DNA of 64,000 nt from CAZDVK01 sp964508915 (GCA_964508915.1 CAZDVK010000001.1:62001-126000), one strand, 5' to 3'; shown: positions 1-8,922, counted from the stretch's first letter. The notes: generated by a model from the letters alone, not told the origin. Made by a program: numbers and translations.

Positions 1-1002
1 ATCATGAATTCCAAACATGCCTAAGTTCGATAGGGAAAAAGTCCCACCTTGATAGGCTTCAGGGGCCAGTTTTCCAGACCGTGCTGTTTCAGCTAATGAT
101 TTCATTTCTTCTGAAATTGTGCGAATCGTTTTAGATTGGGCGCCCCGTACAACAGGTGTTACCAGGCCACCATCAATGGCAACGGCCACAGAAATATCAG
201 CGCTATGATATTGACGTAAGCTTGTTTCATTCCAAGATGTGTTGGCTTCGGGCACATCCATCAAGGACAAGGCACAAGCACGAATAATAAAATCATTAAC
301 AGATAATTTTGCGTGGTTTTTTCCAGAGTTCATATTTTGACGTAAAGCCAACAAGGCGTCTAATTCACATTGAATAGTCAAATAAAAATGGGGAACGGTG
401 GTTTTAGATTCTGTGAGTCGTTGCGCAATAACTTTACGCATCCCTGTTAACTTGACATCTGTATAGCCAGAGCTTTGTGTTGCTGCCAAAGCAGGTTTTC
501 CTTCCAAGGCCTGTTCCACATCTAATTTAACGATACGGCCGTGGGGCCCGCTGCCTTGAATCACATTCAAAGAAACATGGTTTTGTTCAGCAATACGTTT
601 GGCAAGCGGTGTCACAAAAACGCGATCACCATGTTGGGAATTAACTGTTTTTGGGGCGCTTTGTGGTAAAGATTCCACCTTGCTTGTTGATTCTTTTTGG
701 GCAGAAGGTTGACTAACAGGTGCGTTGGCTACAAATTTTTCCAAAGCCGCTTTATCTTCGCCATCCTCTAACAACAGGGCAATTAAACTGTTAACTTTGA
801 CACTGTCGGTACCTTCTGGAATTAAAATTTTCCCTAAAACACCTTCATCCACAGCTTCCACTTCCATGGTGGCCTTGTCTGTTTCAATTTCAGCCAGAAT
901 TTGACCTGCTTTAACAGTATCACCTTCCTTTTTATGCCACTTGACCAAATTCCCTTCAGTCATGGTGGGGCTTAGGGCTGGCATTAAAATTTGAACAGGC
1001 AT
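1..1002 (-). CDS. pdhC: Pyruvate dehydrogenase E2, dihydrolipoamide acetyltransferase (3' end beyond window)
   Basis: E2 core of the pyruvate dehydrogenase complex, which moves the acetyl group from E1 to CoA. The ATG at 1000-1002 follows a clear AAGGAG ribosome site and lies 15 nt after the pdhB stop. The 334 codons seen start with a lipoyl domain (residues about 1-80, lipoyl lysine in the ETDKA motif), then an Ala/Pro/Ser-rich linker, a peripheral subunit-binding domain around 125-165 (VTPLAKRIA), and the start of the acyltransferase domain (RKVIAQRLTESK). About 80-90 residues, including the HxxxDG catalytic motif, lie outside the window. The lipoyl group would depend on lipB at 26890. Identification is secure; only completeness is unknown. 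Confidence 0.95.
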   Translation of the reverse strand, partial: MPVQILMPALSPTMTEGNLVKWHKKEGDTVKAGQILAEIETDKATMEVEAVDEGVLGKILIPEGTDSVKVNSLIALLLEDGEDKAALEKFVANAPVSQPSAQKESTSKVESLPQSAPKTVNSQHGDRVFVTPLAKRIAEQNHVSLNVIQGSGPHGRIVKLDVEQALEGKPALAATQSSGYTDVKLTGMRKVIAQRLTESKTTVPHFYLTIQCELDALLALRQNMNSGKNHAKLSVNDFIIRACALSLMDVPEANTSWNETSLRQYHSADISVAVAIDGGLVTPVVRGAQSKTIRTISEEMKSLAETARSGKLAPEAYQGGTFSLSNLGMFGIHD

Positions 1003-1017
1003 AGAAAGCTCCTTACT

Positions 1018-2001
1018 TTATTTGTAGCAAACCATTTTAGCAGCGCGCACAATTTTTTCAACGCTGGGCAATGCAAGTTTTTCTAGGTTAGCAGCATAAG
1101 GAAGTGGTACGTCTTCAGCTGCAACGCGTACGGGTTGGGCATCTAAGTAATCAAAGGCTTGTTCACATACAAGGGCAGCAATTTCAGACCCAATACCCGC
1201 AAAAGGCCAGCCTTCTTCTACGCTGACGATGCGGTTTGTTTTTTGAACAGATGATAAAATAGTTTCCGTATCTAAGGGGCGAATGGTACGCAAGTCAATA
1301 ACTTCGGCTTCAATTCCTTCTTTCGCAAGCTCCTCTGCTGCCTCTAGGGCAAAACCCACTGTTATGGAAAAAGCTGTTATCGTCACATGCTGACCTGGTC
1401 TCACAATGGCCGCTTGACCAATTGGTACAATATGATCTGGATCCGTTAGCGCTGGAAAACTTTTTCCGTACAAAAGCTCATTTTCAAGGAATATAACGGG
1501 GTTTGGGTCACGAATAGCAGACTTTAACAACCCTTTAGCATCCATGGCTGAATAGGGTGACACAACCTTAAGGCCCGGACAGTGGGCATACCAGCTGGCA
1601 AAACATTGGGAATGTTGGGCACCCACCCGAGAAGCCGCACCATTTGGGCCGCGAAATACAATAGGGCAACCCATTTGGCCGCCCGACATATACAAAGTTT
1701 TGGCGGCCGAGTTGATAATTTGGTCAATGGCCTGCATGGAAAAATTAAACGTCATAAATTCTACCACAGGTTTTAACCCTAAAAAGGCAGCACCCACGCC
1801 AAGGCCTGCAAAACCGTGTTCTGTAATAGGGGTGTCTACCACACGTTTAGCACCAAATTCTTGCAGTAACCCTTGGGTAACTTTGTAAGCGCCTTGGTAT
1901 TCAGCAACTTCTTCTCCCATGACGAACACATTTTCGTCACGGCGCATTTCTTCGGCCATGGCATCGCGCAAGGCTTCACGAACGGTAATCATTTCTGTCA
2001 T
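1018..2001 (-). CDS. pdhB: Pyruvate dehydrogenase E1 beta subunit
   Basis: Beta subunit of the heterotetrameric thiamine-diphosphate E1 enzyme, which decarboxylates pyruvate and acetylates E2 lipoyl groups. The 327 residues cover the whole family length, with the transketolase pyrimidine-binding domain first (MGEEVAEYQGAYKVT near residue 28, then TPITEHGFAGLGVGAA) and the C-terminal transketolase domain after residue 200 (VIDLRTIRPLD, SVEEGWPFAGIGSE). Its ATG overlaps the pdhA stop in an ATGA arrangement, so the two subunits are translationally coupled. pdhC follows after 15 nt, giving one pdhA-pdhB-pdhC operon. Confidence 0.97.
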   Translation of the reverse strand: MTEMITVREALRDAMAEEMRRDENVFVMGEEVAEYQGAYKVTQGLLQEFGAKRVVDTPITEHGFAGLGVGAAFLGLKPVVEFMTFNFSMQAIDQIINSAAKTLYMSGGQMGCPIVFRGPNGAASRVGAQHSQCFASWYAHCPGLKVVSPYSAMDAKGLLKSAIRDPNPVIFLENELLYGKSFPALTDPDHIVPIGQAAIVRPGQHVTITAFSITVGFALEAAEELAKEGIEAEVIDLRTIRPLDTETILSSVQKTNRIVSVEEGWPFAGIGSEIAALVCEQAFDYLDAQPVRVAAEDVPLPYAANLEKLALPSVEKIVRAAKMVCYK

Positions 2002-3005
2002 GCAAAAATCCTTGAAGTATCAATCAATATGTCTGTATAGAGTTCAGATGCGTCTGGTTCAGGTGAAGTTTGTGCAAATTCCACAGTTTCAGCCATAATA
2101 ACTTTTATTTTTTGATCTATTTCTTTTAATTCATCTTCTGAAGCAAGCTTTTCTTTCAAAAGAAGATTTCGAATTCGATCAATCGGGTCATGATGTTCAC
2201 GCATGTTTTCAACTTCTTCTTTTGTGCGGTATTTAGCCGGGTCAGACATAGAATGACCACGGTACCGGTAAGTTTTTATGTGCAACAAAACAGGCCCTTG
2301 ACCAGAACGTGCATGTTGAATGGCAAAATCACCCGCTTCACGCACGGCTATTAAATCCATTCCATCCACTTGATGACTGGGGATGCCGTAAGGTTCACCA
2401 CGTTTGTAAAAGTCACCGTTGGCAGCGCCCCGGTGAACAGATGTTCCCATGGCGTATTGGTTATCTTCCACCACAAACACCACCGGCAGCTTCCAAAGGG
2501 CTGCCATATTAAATGCTTCATAAACTTGGCCTTGGTTGGCTGCACCGTCACCAAAATAGGTTAAACAAACACCATTATCTTGCTTGTATTTATGGGCAAA
2601 GGCCATGCCCGCACCAATAGGCACCTGGGCTGCAACAATACCGTGGCCGCCAAAAAAACCTTTTTCACGGCTAAACATATGCATAGAGCCGCCTTTGCCT
2701 TTGGAATACCCCCCTGCGCGGCCTGTTAATTCGGCCATCACACCTTTTGGGTCCATATCGCAGGCCAACATATGGCCATGGTCACGGTAACTGGTAATAA
2801 CTGTATCTTGCGGCTGCATGGCAGCCTGAAGGCCAACAACAACAGCTTCTTGCCCAATATAAAGGTGGCAAAAACCGGCAATTTGCCCCATGCCGTACAA
2901 CTGCCCCGCCTTTTCTTCAAAACGGCGAATCAGAACCATTTGATAATACGCCTTTAAAAGGCCTTCCTTTGTAAAGGCCCCCAAAGTGGTGGATTGTCTT
3001 GCCAT
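1998..3005 (-). CDS. pdhA: Pyruvate dehydrogenase E1 alpha subunit
   Basis: Alpha subunit of E1, carrying the thiamine-diphosphate site. The TPP motif is present as GDGAANQGQVYEAFNMAALW, preceded by the substrate-side segment GGSMHMFS and followed by the phosphorylation-loop-like YRYRGHSMSDP. About 335 residues, normal for alphaproteobacterial PdhA. I place the start at the ATG at 3003-3005, which has AAGG about 7 nt upstream; a GTG two codons earlier is also possible but lies almost on the ribosome site. It is first in the pdh operon and diverges from nfuA across a 215-bp spacer. Confidence 0.97.
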   Translation of the reverse strand: MARQSTTLGAFTKEGLLKAYYQMVLIRRFEEKAGQLYGMGQIAGFCHLYIGQEAVVVGLQAAMQPQDTVITSYRDHGHMLACDMDPKGVMAELTGRAGGYSKGKGGSMHMFSREKGFFGGHGIVAAQVPIGAGMAFAHKYKQDNGVCLTYFGDGAANQGQVYEAFNMAALWKLPVVFVVEDNQYAMGTSVHRGAANGDFYKRGEPYGIPSHQVDGMDLIAVREAGDFAIQHARSGQGPVLLHIKTYRYRGHSMSDPAKYRTKEEVENMREHHDPIDRIRNLLLKEKLASEDELKEIDQKIKVIMAETVEFAQTSPEPDASELYTDILIDTSRIFA

Positions 3006-3178
3006 ATACACCTTATGTTCTTTTTATCAGAATACTTCTTTGGTACATGCATTTTCACCAGAATGCAAGGGGAGAGCGGTAAAAGATATTAATTTTAGTT
3101 TTTTTACTTCTCTTGATTTTGTGTCAATTGATCTATTCATAATTAATAGTAAAGTCTATTTTTCTGGTCTGTTTTTGT

Positions 3179-3208
3179 TTGACAGATAAAATAAAAATGC
3201 GCTAGCCT
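3179..3208 (+). promoter_or_regulatory. Possible sigma-70-type promoter for nfuA
   Basis: TTGACA at 3179-3184 is a perfect -35 match. A weak -10 candidate TAGCCT lies at 3203-3208 after an 18-bp spacer, just before the ATG at 3221. The -10 is poor and the implied leader is very short, so this is tentative. It sits in the 3006-3220 spacer between the divergent pdhA and nfuA genes, where I see nothing else definite. Confidence 0.3.
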
Positions 3209-3220
3209 GCAGAAAGTTTA

Positions 3221-3793
3221 ATGCCAAGGTTAAATAAAGTGTTTATTCAAACAGAAGAAACGCCCAACCCAAACAGCCTTAAATTCATGCCGGGGCAGGC
3301 CGTATTAGCTGACGATCAATCGCCGGTTTCTTTTGAAAAAGATGGCACGATTCAGTCGCCTTTGGCCCGTCAGTTATTGGCCGTTGAAGGAATACAAAGC
3401 GTTTTCTTTGGGGCTGATTTTATTACCATTACCAAAGCGGAAAATTTCGATTGGTACCTGCTAAAGCCTATTTTATTGGGCACGATGATGGACCATTTTG
3501 TGAATGACTTACCATTGTTTCAAGATAATAGCCAGTCATCTGCTGTTCAAAGTGATGACCCCATTATTCGTCAAATTTGCGAGTTATTAGACACCCGCGT
3601 TCGCCCCGCTGTGGCGCAAGATGGGGGGGATGTGACTTTTGATCGTTTCGAAGATGGCATCCTTTATTTAAATATGAAAGGGGCATGTTCTGGTTGCCCA
3701 AGTTCATCAGCTACGTTAAAATCGGGTATTGAAAACATGCTGCGTTTTTATGTTCCCGAAGTTTTGGAGGTTAAACAAAACGCCTATGAATAA
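3221..3793 (+). CDS. nfuA: NifU-like Fe-S cluster carrier with Nfu N-terminal domain
   Basis: Iron-sulfur carrier that delivers clusters to apo-proteins. The 190 residues split into an Nfu N-terminal domain (about 5-90, starting FIQTEETPNPNSLKFMPG) and a NifU C-terminal domain (about 115-185) with the cluster-binding CxxC at Cys156 and Cys159 in GACSGCPSSS. This two-domain form is the usual alphaproteobacterial and mitochondrial-like Nfu. Likely local clients include SdhB, the Nuo complex and lipoyl synthase. It is first in a plus-strand run and its last 8 nt overlap the transglycosylase gene. Confidence 0.93.
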   Translation: MPRLNKVFIQTEETPNPNSLKFMPGQAVLADDQSPVSFEKDGTIQSPLARQLLAVEGIQSVFFGADFITITKAENFDWYLLKPILLGTMMDHFVNDLPLFQDNSQSSAVQSDDPIIRQICELLDTRVRPAVAQDGGDVTFDRFEDGILYLNMKGACSGCPSSSATLKSGIENMLRFYVPEVLEVKQNAYE

Positions 3794-4451
3794 AAAAACT
3801 GTTTTCTTAGTGGCTGCTTTGGCAGCTTTTTCATTTCAATCGTACGGCAGTATTGCCAGACCAAAAACACAAAATAGCAATCTAAAAGATTCTTTAAATT
3901 GCGCAACATTAATAGAACATTTCGAAAAAAAGTATGATATTCCCCATAAACTTTTGTGGGCTATCGCACGGGTTGAATCTAAAGAACGTCCGTGGGCAGT
4001 TTATGCGCGGGGGCGGTCACATTTTTTTAGTTCAAAAGAATCAGCTGTTGCGCATGTGGAAAAACTAAAAGCCAAGGGTGCTAAAAATATTAACGTGGGT
4101 TGTATGCAAATTAATCTGCAGTCTCATGGCGGAAAATTTAAAACCCTGTCAGAAGCGTTTATGCCGTACACAAATATTGAATATGCGGCAAAATTAATGA
4201 AGCGGCTTTATAACCAATATGGTTCGTGGGAAGAAGCTGTTCGATATTACCATTCGGCATCGTCCGTTTTTAATGTTGCTTATAAACATCGTGTTTATAG
4301 CCACTGGGCAGATGCTAAAGGAGAGGTGTATACTGGGTACAATGATTCTGACGAATCTTCTTTAAACTCTGAAAAGACACCTTTTTTTAAGGTTGGTTTT
4401 GGGCCTGGTATCGGAATTTCAAAGAAAAATACGTTAGATCAAAGGTCTTAA
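3786..4451 (+). CDS. Exported lytic transglycosylase-like (SLT) protein
   Basis: Predicted periplasmic peptidoglycan-cleaving enzyme, 221 residues. The ATG inside the last codons of nfuA (3786-3788) gives an N-terminus with lysines, a hydrophobic stretch and a plausible cleavage site after FQSYGSIA. An SLT-type fold follows from about residue 50: HKLLWAIARVESKERPW holds the putative catalytic Glu, then VGCMQINLQSHG and YNQYGSWEEAVRYYHSA. These match the ES, GxMQIN and YN blocks of goose-lysozyme-like transglycosylases. A GGAGG lies 16 nt upstream, rather far, so translation probably couples to nfuA. The closest described relatives would be VirB1-like or house-keeping SLT enzymes; the specific class is not resolved. 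Confidence 0.85.
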   Translation: MNKKTVFLVAALAAFSFQSYGSIARPKTQNSNLKDSLNCATLIEHFEKKYDIPHKLLWAIARVESKERPWAVYARGRSHFFSSKESAVAHVEKLKAKGAKNINVGCMQINLQSHGGKFKTLSEAFMPYTNIEYAAKLMKRLYNQYGSWEEAVRYYHSASSVFNVAYKHRVYSHWADAKGEVYTGYNDSDESSLNSEKTPFFKVGFGPGIGISKKNTLDQRS

Positions 4452-4474
4452 TAACTTTTTGAAAAGGGGTTTCC

Positions 4475-5068
4475 ATGGAGTCTACGCCACTATCACTAGA
4501 GGCGCAAAATCAGGTTTTTCTTGAGGCGCGAACCCATTCCCACTGGCAAGATCGACCTGTTCCTGTTGAGATTCTTGAGAAAATTTACAACTTGGCCAAA
4601 ATGGGCCCCACTAGCGCTAACTGCTGCCCTTTACGTGTGCTATTTGTGCAAAGCAAAGAAGCTAAAGACAAATTAAAGCAAGCTTTGATGCCGGCGAACA
4701 TTGATAAAACCATGCAGGCCCCTGTAACGGCCATTTTTTCCTATGACCTAGAGTTTTATGAGAAATTGCCAGTTTTATTTCCTCACGTGGATGCAAAACC
4801 GTGGTTTACGGGTAGCGCTGATTTAATTGAAAAAACTGCTGTTTTAAACGGAAGTTTGCAAGCAGCTTATTTTATAATTGCGGCCCGTATGTTTGGGCTG
4901 GATTGTGGACCTATGGGTGGTTTTGACAAACAGTTGGTGGATCAGTTGTTTTTTCAAGGAACAAGTTGGCGTTCCAACTTTTTATGCAACCTAGGCTATG
5001 GTATTTCCGAAAAATTACACCCTCGGTTACCACGACTCGATTTTGCCGAAGTTTGTACCGTTGTTTAG
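4475..5068 (+). CDS. Nitroreductase-family oxidoreductase, RutE/HadB-like
   Basis: FMN-dependent NAD(P)H nitroreductase-fold enzyme of 197 residues. It closely resembles malonic semialdehyde reductase RutE across its length: MGPTSANCCPLRVLF, the segment APVTAIFSYDLEFYEKLP, LFPH, AKPWF, QAAYFIIAARMFGLDCGPMGGFD and LGYG near the C-terminus. RutE acts in pyrimidine-ring degradation, but no other rut gene is visible, so the physiological substrate here is unknown. The start ATG has AAGGGG upstream. It lies 12 nt before cvpA and is probably co-transcribed with it. Confidence 0.88.
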   Translation: MESTPLSLEAQNQVFLEARTHSHWQDRPVPVEILEKIYNLAKMGPTSANCCPLRVLFVQSKEAKDKLKQALMPANIDKTMQAPVTAIFSYDLEFYEKLPVLFPHVDAKPWFTGSADLIEKTAVLNGSLQAAYFIIAARMFGLDCGPMGGFDKQLVDQLFFQGTSWRSNFLCNLGYGISEKLHPRLPRLDFAEVCTVV

Positions 5069-5080
5069 GAGTGAGTTATA

Positions 5081-5851
5081 ATGAACGGTATTGATGTTGG
5101 TATTCTTCTTGTTGTTCTAATCTCGTCGTTGATGGGGTTGTTTCGTGGTCTGGTCCAAGAGGTTATGTCCCTTGTTTCCTGGGGTGGTTCTGGCCTTGGA
5201 ACATTTTTTTGTTTACCTTTGGCACGCCATATTTGCCGTCAACATATTCAAAACCCCTTGCTGGCTGATGGTGTGACGGCTGTTGGTTTGTTTATTGTTT
5301 TTCTGATTTTATTTAGCTTATTAAGTCATTTTCTATCACATGTTGTGCGCCAAAGCTCTTTGGGCGGAGTGAACCGGTCCCTTGGGGCTGCCTTTGGAAT
5401 CTTACGTGGCGTTGTCTTTATTTGTATTGTTGAAATTATTATGTCTTCTTTCGTGGAGCGTTCCCATCATCCAGAAGCTGTTAAAAATGGTCGTTTTTCG
5501 TCAATGATTTATCAAGTGAGCGACATTTTATTTCAGGCATTACCTGCATCTGCACAGAATTTTGTTCGGAGTGCAAATCAGGCATCAACCATAGATATTG
5601 CCCCTTTAAAAGCTGTTGCAAGCCCCATGGCAGATGTGGCAACTGAACTACTGCAGCAGCAAGCCCGGCAAGAAGTTGTGAAAGCACCAACGATAAAACC
5701 GCAGTCGGAAGATGAAATAAAAAAACTTCAAGCCCAAAAACAGGCGGAAGATTTATCTAACTTAAAAGCCAAGGTTCAAGAGGATACCAACCCAAGCAAT
5801 TATTCTAAAAAACAACGGTCAGATATGGATCGTCTGCTTAGACAGGAATAA
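5081..5851 (+). CDS. cvpA: CvpA family inner-membrane protein
   Basis: CvpA/colicin V production family protein, 256 residues. The N-terminal 120 residues contain four hydrophobic segments in the family pattern: DVGILLVVLISSLMGLFRGL, then VSWGGSGLGTFFCLPLA, a long VGLFIVFLILFSLLSHF helix, and LGAAFGILRGVVFICIVEII. A soluble, charged, Gln/Lys/Ala-rich tail of about 120 residues follows and is probably flexible or coiled coil. The family is linked to envelope homeostasis in other bacteria, but its biochemical role is unsettled. It is separated from its neighbours by 12 and 6 nt. Confidence 0.88.
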   Translation: MNGIDVGILLVVLISSLMGLFRGLVQEVMSLVSWGGSGLGTFFCLPLARHICRQHIQNPLLADGVTAVGLFIVFLILFSLLSHFLSHVVRQSSLGGVNRSLGAAFGILRGVVFICIVEIIMSSFVERSHHPEAVKNGRFSSMIYQVSDILFQALPASAQNFVRSANQASTIDIAPLKAVASPMADVATELLQQQARQEVVKAPTIKPQSEDEIKKLQAQKQAEDLSNLKAKVQEDTNPSNYSKKQRSDMDRLLRQE

Positions 5852-5857
5852 AGGGGT

Positions 5858-6175
5858 ATGTTGTCTGAAAAAATAAGGCTGTCTGAAAAAGAAATTGACC
5901 AGATTCAGCAGGCCTTTTTATTAACTTTCAAGTCGGGTGACCATCTATGGGTATTTGGGTCCCGGGCAGATATGACAAAAAAAGGCGGAGACATAGATTT
6001 GTTCGTTGAGTCACAAATGGATGCAAGTCATATTTTAGATGCCAAGTTTAATTTTATGCGTGAGCTTTTTTTAAGATTTGACGACCGAAAAATAGATATT
6101 GTTGTTCAGTACAAAGGTGCAATTTCTTTGCCTATTTATGCCCATGCAAAAGAAACCGGGGTGCAAATTTTATGA
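5858..6175 (+). CDS. Minimal nucleotidyltransferase (MNT) domain protein
   Basis: Small Pol-beta-superfamily nucleotidyltransferase, 105 residues. The active-site signature is intact: VFGSR at residues 32-36, followed by GGDIDLFV with two Asp, and a third conserved acidic position in KIDIVV. MNT proteins of this size often act as antitoxins, for example by AMPylating a HEPN toxin. No HEPN or HI0074-type partner is adjacent here: cvpA is 6 nt upstream and sdhB converges 18 nt downstream. The C-terminal PIYAHAKETGVQIL is typical of the family. Role unknown; family assignment strong. Confidence 0.85.
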   Translation: MLSEKIRLSEKEIDQIQQAFLLTFKSGDHLWVFGSRADMTKKGGDIDLFVESQMDASHILDAKFNFMRELFLRFDDRKIDIVVQYKGAISLPIYAHAKETGVQIL

Positions 6176-6193
6176 CACCAAAAGAAATACTTT

Positions 6194-6976
6194 TTACTCC
6201 GATGCGATTTCTTCTTTAATTTGCCCAATAGCTTTGGCTGGGTTTAACCCCTTAGGGCAGGTTTTGGTGCAGTTCATAATGGTGTGGCACCGGTACAGTT
6301 TAAAAGAATCATCTAAGCTGGCCAAACGTTCTTGTGTGGCTGTATCGCGACTGTCAAAAATCCACCGATGACTTTGCAATAAAATAGCGGGCCCTAAATA
6401 TTGGTCACCATTCCACCAGTAACTGGGGCAACTGGTTGAGCAACTAAAACACAAAATGCATTCCCAAGACCCATCTAATTTCGCCCGTTCTTCCGGTGAT
6501 TGCAGGCGTTCACGTATGCCTGCAGGTTCTTTGCTTTGAAGCCATGGCTTAATGGATGCATACTGTTTATATGCGTGGGTTAAATCAGCCACTAAATCTT
6601 TAACAACGGGCATGTGGGGCAAGGGTGCAATGCGTACTGGGCCTTTAATTTCCGAAATGGGTTTAAGGCATGCCAAGGTATTCGTTCCATCAATATTCAT
6701 GGCGCAGCTGCCACACACACCTTCGCGGCATGATCTGCGAAAAGTAAGCGTTGAATCCATATCACTTTTTATGTGGATCAAAGCATCCAGAACCATAGGG
6801 CCGCAGTGTTTTAGATCAAGGGCAAATTCTTCAAAAAAAGGCTGGTTTTGTTTGTCTGGATTGTATCGATAAATTTGAAACAGTTTTAAATTCTTAGACG
6901 AACTTTTTTTATAATGGGGTGAATTTTCCCATTTCTTCCTTTTTCGATAACTGCGCATGGTATGCAGGGGAAGCAT
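6194..6976 (-). CDS. sdhB: Succinate dehydrogenase iron-sulfur subunit
   Basis: Electron-transfer subunit of complex II, linking SdhA flavin to quinone. About 260 residues. The N-terminal ferredoxin domain has the [2Fe-2S] ligands in CREGVCGSC and a later Cys in ACLKP. The C-terminal domain carries CILCFSCSTSCP and CHTIMNCTKTCP for the [4Fe-4S] and [3Fe-4S] clusters. I chose ATG 6974-6976, which has a GGA-containing purine stretch upstream; an upstream GTG (6994) and a downstream ATG (6958) are alternatives. No sdhA, sdhC or sdhD is adjacent, so the usual sdhCDAB order is broken. The gene stands alone, convergent with the MNT gene. Confidence 0.93.
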   Translation of the reverse strand: MLPLHTMRSYRKRKKWENSPHYKKSSSKNLKLFQIYRYNPDKQNQPFFEEFALDLKHCGPMVLDALIHIKSDMDSTLTFRRSCREGVCGSCAMNIDGTNTLACLKPISEIKGPVRIAPLPHMPVVKDLVADLTHAYKQYASIKPWLQSKEPAGIRERLQSPEERAKLDGSWECILCFSCSTSCPSYWWNGDQYLGPAILLQSHRWIFDSRDTATQERLASLDDSFKLYRCHTIMNCTKTCPKGLNPAKAIGQIKEEIASE

Positions 6977-7170
6977 AAAATTTTTCCAACACACGAATCT
7001 TTTATAAACATTTTAAAAGAAAATTAGTAAAAAAATCTTTAATTTTTTCATAAATCCTTTGCAAATCCTAATGCCTATACATCGCCGAGAATAACTGGCT
7101 GATTAGCCCTTTGTTAATAGCCCTCATGTGATCTTTCAAGAAGAGGTTCTTTACTTTTTTTGGAGGATTC

Positions 7171-8853
7171 ATGAAGAATTTTTTGAGCATATTAGGTATT
7201 AGTGTTTTGTTTTTATACCCGTGTCAGGGCAGTTTATATTCTGATCGAGACGTTTCTGACGGGTTCAAACGTATGATCAAAAACCCAAGTACACCCTTAG
7301 AAGATGGGGCTGATTTATCAACCCAAATTGTTTTTCATCATACTAACACAAAAACAGAACCTGTATTAGATGGTCTGTCACCTGCAGAGAAGGTTCATCA
7401 TTTAGGTGTTGCATGGCGCGGTATATTGACAGCCGAAGGTCATGGGGAGAGCTACTATGCGACACTTGAATATATACATGCCAGAATGTTTGGTATTATT
7501 TCCGATGAATTGGCTGCTTACCCTTGGCAGGATCAGGAAAGTGATACGTCTATTGTTGCTTGTGAATTATTAAATTTAGGCCGCTGGTTAGCGTATAGGA
7601 GGCAGCTGCCAGAAAAAATAGCAGAGTTGGCGGTAAGGCATGAGGCAGATACGGATGCTTTAAAACAAAATCATTATCAAATGACAGCATTATTTATGCT
7701 TTTTGGGGTTGGTGGTCAGTTCGATTGGTTTCAATGGTATGGTATGGTTCCAGACCGTGTAACAGCTGCCATAATGATTAACAGATATGCCGCTAACACG
7801 GATTTTCTTCCAGAAAGCAAGCGGCTGCATGGTTTTCGAAGTTATCACGATAAAGGTGCACACCTTGCAGTGGCACCTTCGGAGGAAAGAAAGCCATCTA
7901 CAGCAGACATGACACCTCAGCAATTTTTTACATTAATTCAACAGTTTCGCGAATTTCAGCTAAGGCGAGAATGTGAACGATCAAAACAGCATCATACAGA
8001 TTCTATAACGTTTATTCAGACAGCTTATTCGGGGGAGGCCGCTGAGGCTGAGCTTGCCAAGGAGGAAAAATATTTTAGAGGTCAAATTAACTGGCATTTA
8101 TCACCTGAGAGCGTATATTTCAACCCCGTTTATTATCCAGTGAGTGTTCTGGATTTTGGTCTTGGAAAAGCTGAAACATGCTTCAGTCAGCTTTATATGA
8201 CAACACCGTTTGCAGAAGCCGAGGCAGCCTTTACAGCTTATGGTGTTGTACCGTTGCGTGAGTTAGATGCAGCGCGCACAAAACTTGTTTTAGGGTGCGG
8301 TAATTACCCAGCAGATCTATCGTTTGTTTCAAAGGGCAAGAAACATTATGGCCGTGACTATCATCATGACGCCGATACGGTAGATATTTCAGCAGCTATG
8401 AACCCAACTATTGTGGGCAGCTCTTATGATTCTGGAGTTTATGATTATATTCAATCACAGGGCAAAATGTACGATGCTATTGTGGCGGAAGCATCACCAT
8501 TTATAACGGCGGCATTTGTAGCAGATATAAGAAAAATTTTAAATGTAGGGGGAACGTACCGCGTTTCATCATGCAATATATGTGCCTGTGTTTTTCCAGA
8601 ATCTTTAAGTGGAAAGGTGCCTGAAGAATCTCACCTTATCAATTTATTTCTAAAACAAGATGCCTATGACAGGTTTCACTCCTTAACCGGAGTAGCCCTT
8701 GTCACAGAAACGCTTATGCAGCTGAATGGTTTTTATAATCCCCTTGGGCTAACCATTGCCGAGCATCCATCTGATGTGGAACTGGAGGACCGTGATGGCG
8801 GGAAGCTTATAGAATTTGGAGAAGGTCCTATTATCCTGAGGCGTATTCACTAG
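7171..8853 (+). CDS. Exported orphan protein with a methyltransferase-like domain
   Basis: 560 residues, family not recognised. The N-terminus is a clear signal peptide (Lys, then about 14 hydrophobic residues, cleavage near CQGS). Residues about 25-360 are mostly helical with no known motif. Around residues 368-480 the order of elements looks like a class I SAM methyltransferase: KLVLGCGNYP (motif I), DTVDISAAMNPTIVGSS (motif II region), YDAIVAEASP (motif IV) and IRKILNVGGTYRVS (post-IV strand). A Cys-rich CNICACVFP follows. A TGGAGGATTC ribosome site precedes the ATG. A methyltransferase fold on an exported protein is unusual. It may be a degenerate fold used for binding; catalysis is not shown. 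Confidence 0.7.
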   Translation: MKNFLSILGISVLFLYPCQGSLYSDRDVSDGFKRMIKNPSTPLEDGADLSTQIVFHHTNTKTEPVLDGLSPAEKVHHLGVAWRGILTAEGHGESYYATLEYIHARMFGIISDELAAYPWQDQESDTSIVACELLNLGRWLAYRRQLPEKIAELAVRHEADTDALKQNHYQMTALFMLFGVGGQFDWFQWYGMVPDRVTAAIMINRYAANTDFLPESKRLHGFRSYHDKGAHLAVAPSEERKPSTADMTPQQFFTLIQQFREFQLRRECERSKQHHTDSITFIQTAYSGEAAEAELAKEEKYFRGQINWHLSPESVYFNPVYYPVSVLDFGLGKAETCFSQLYMTTPFAEAEAAFTAYGVVPLRELDAARTKLVLGCGNYPADLSFVSKGKKHYGRDYHHDADTVDISAAMNPTIVGSSYDSGVYDYIQSQGKMYDAIVAEASPFITAAFVADIRKILNVGGTYRVSSCNICACVFPESLSGKVPEESHLINLFLKQDAYDRFHSLTGVALVTETLMQLNGFYNPLGLTIAEHPSDVELEDRDGGKLIEFGEGPIILRRIH

Positions 8854-8922
8854 GAATTTTCTTGTTATTAATTTTCTGTTAATGGTTACCCCTTACCTTA
8901 AAGGGTAGGGGGGCTACACCGT

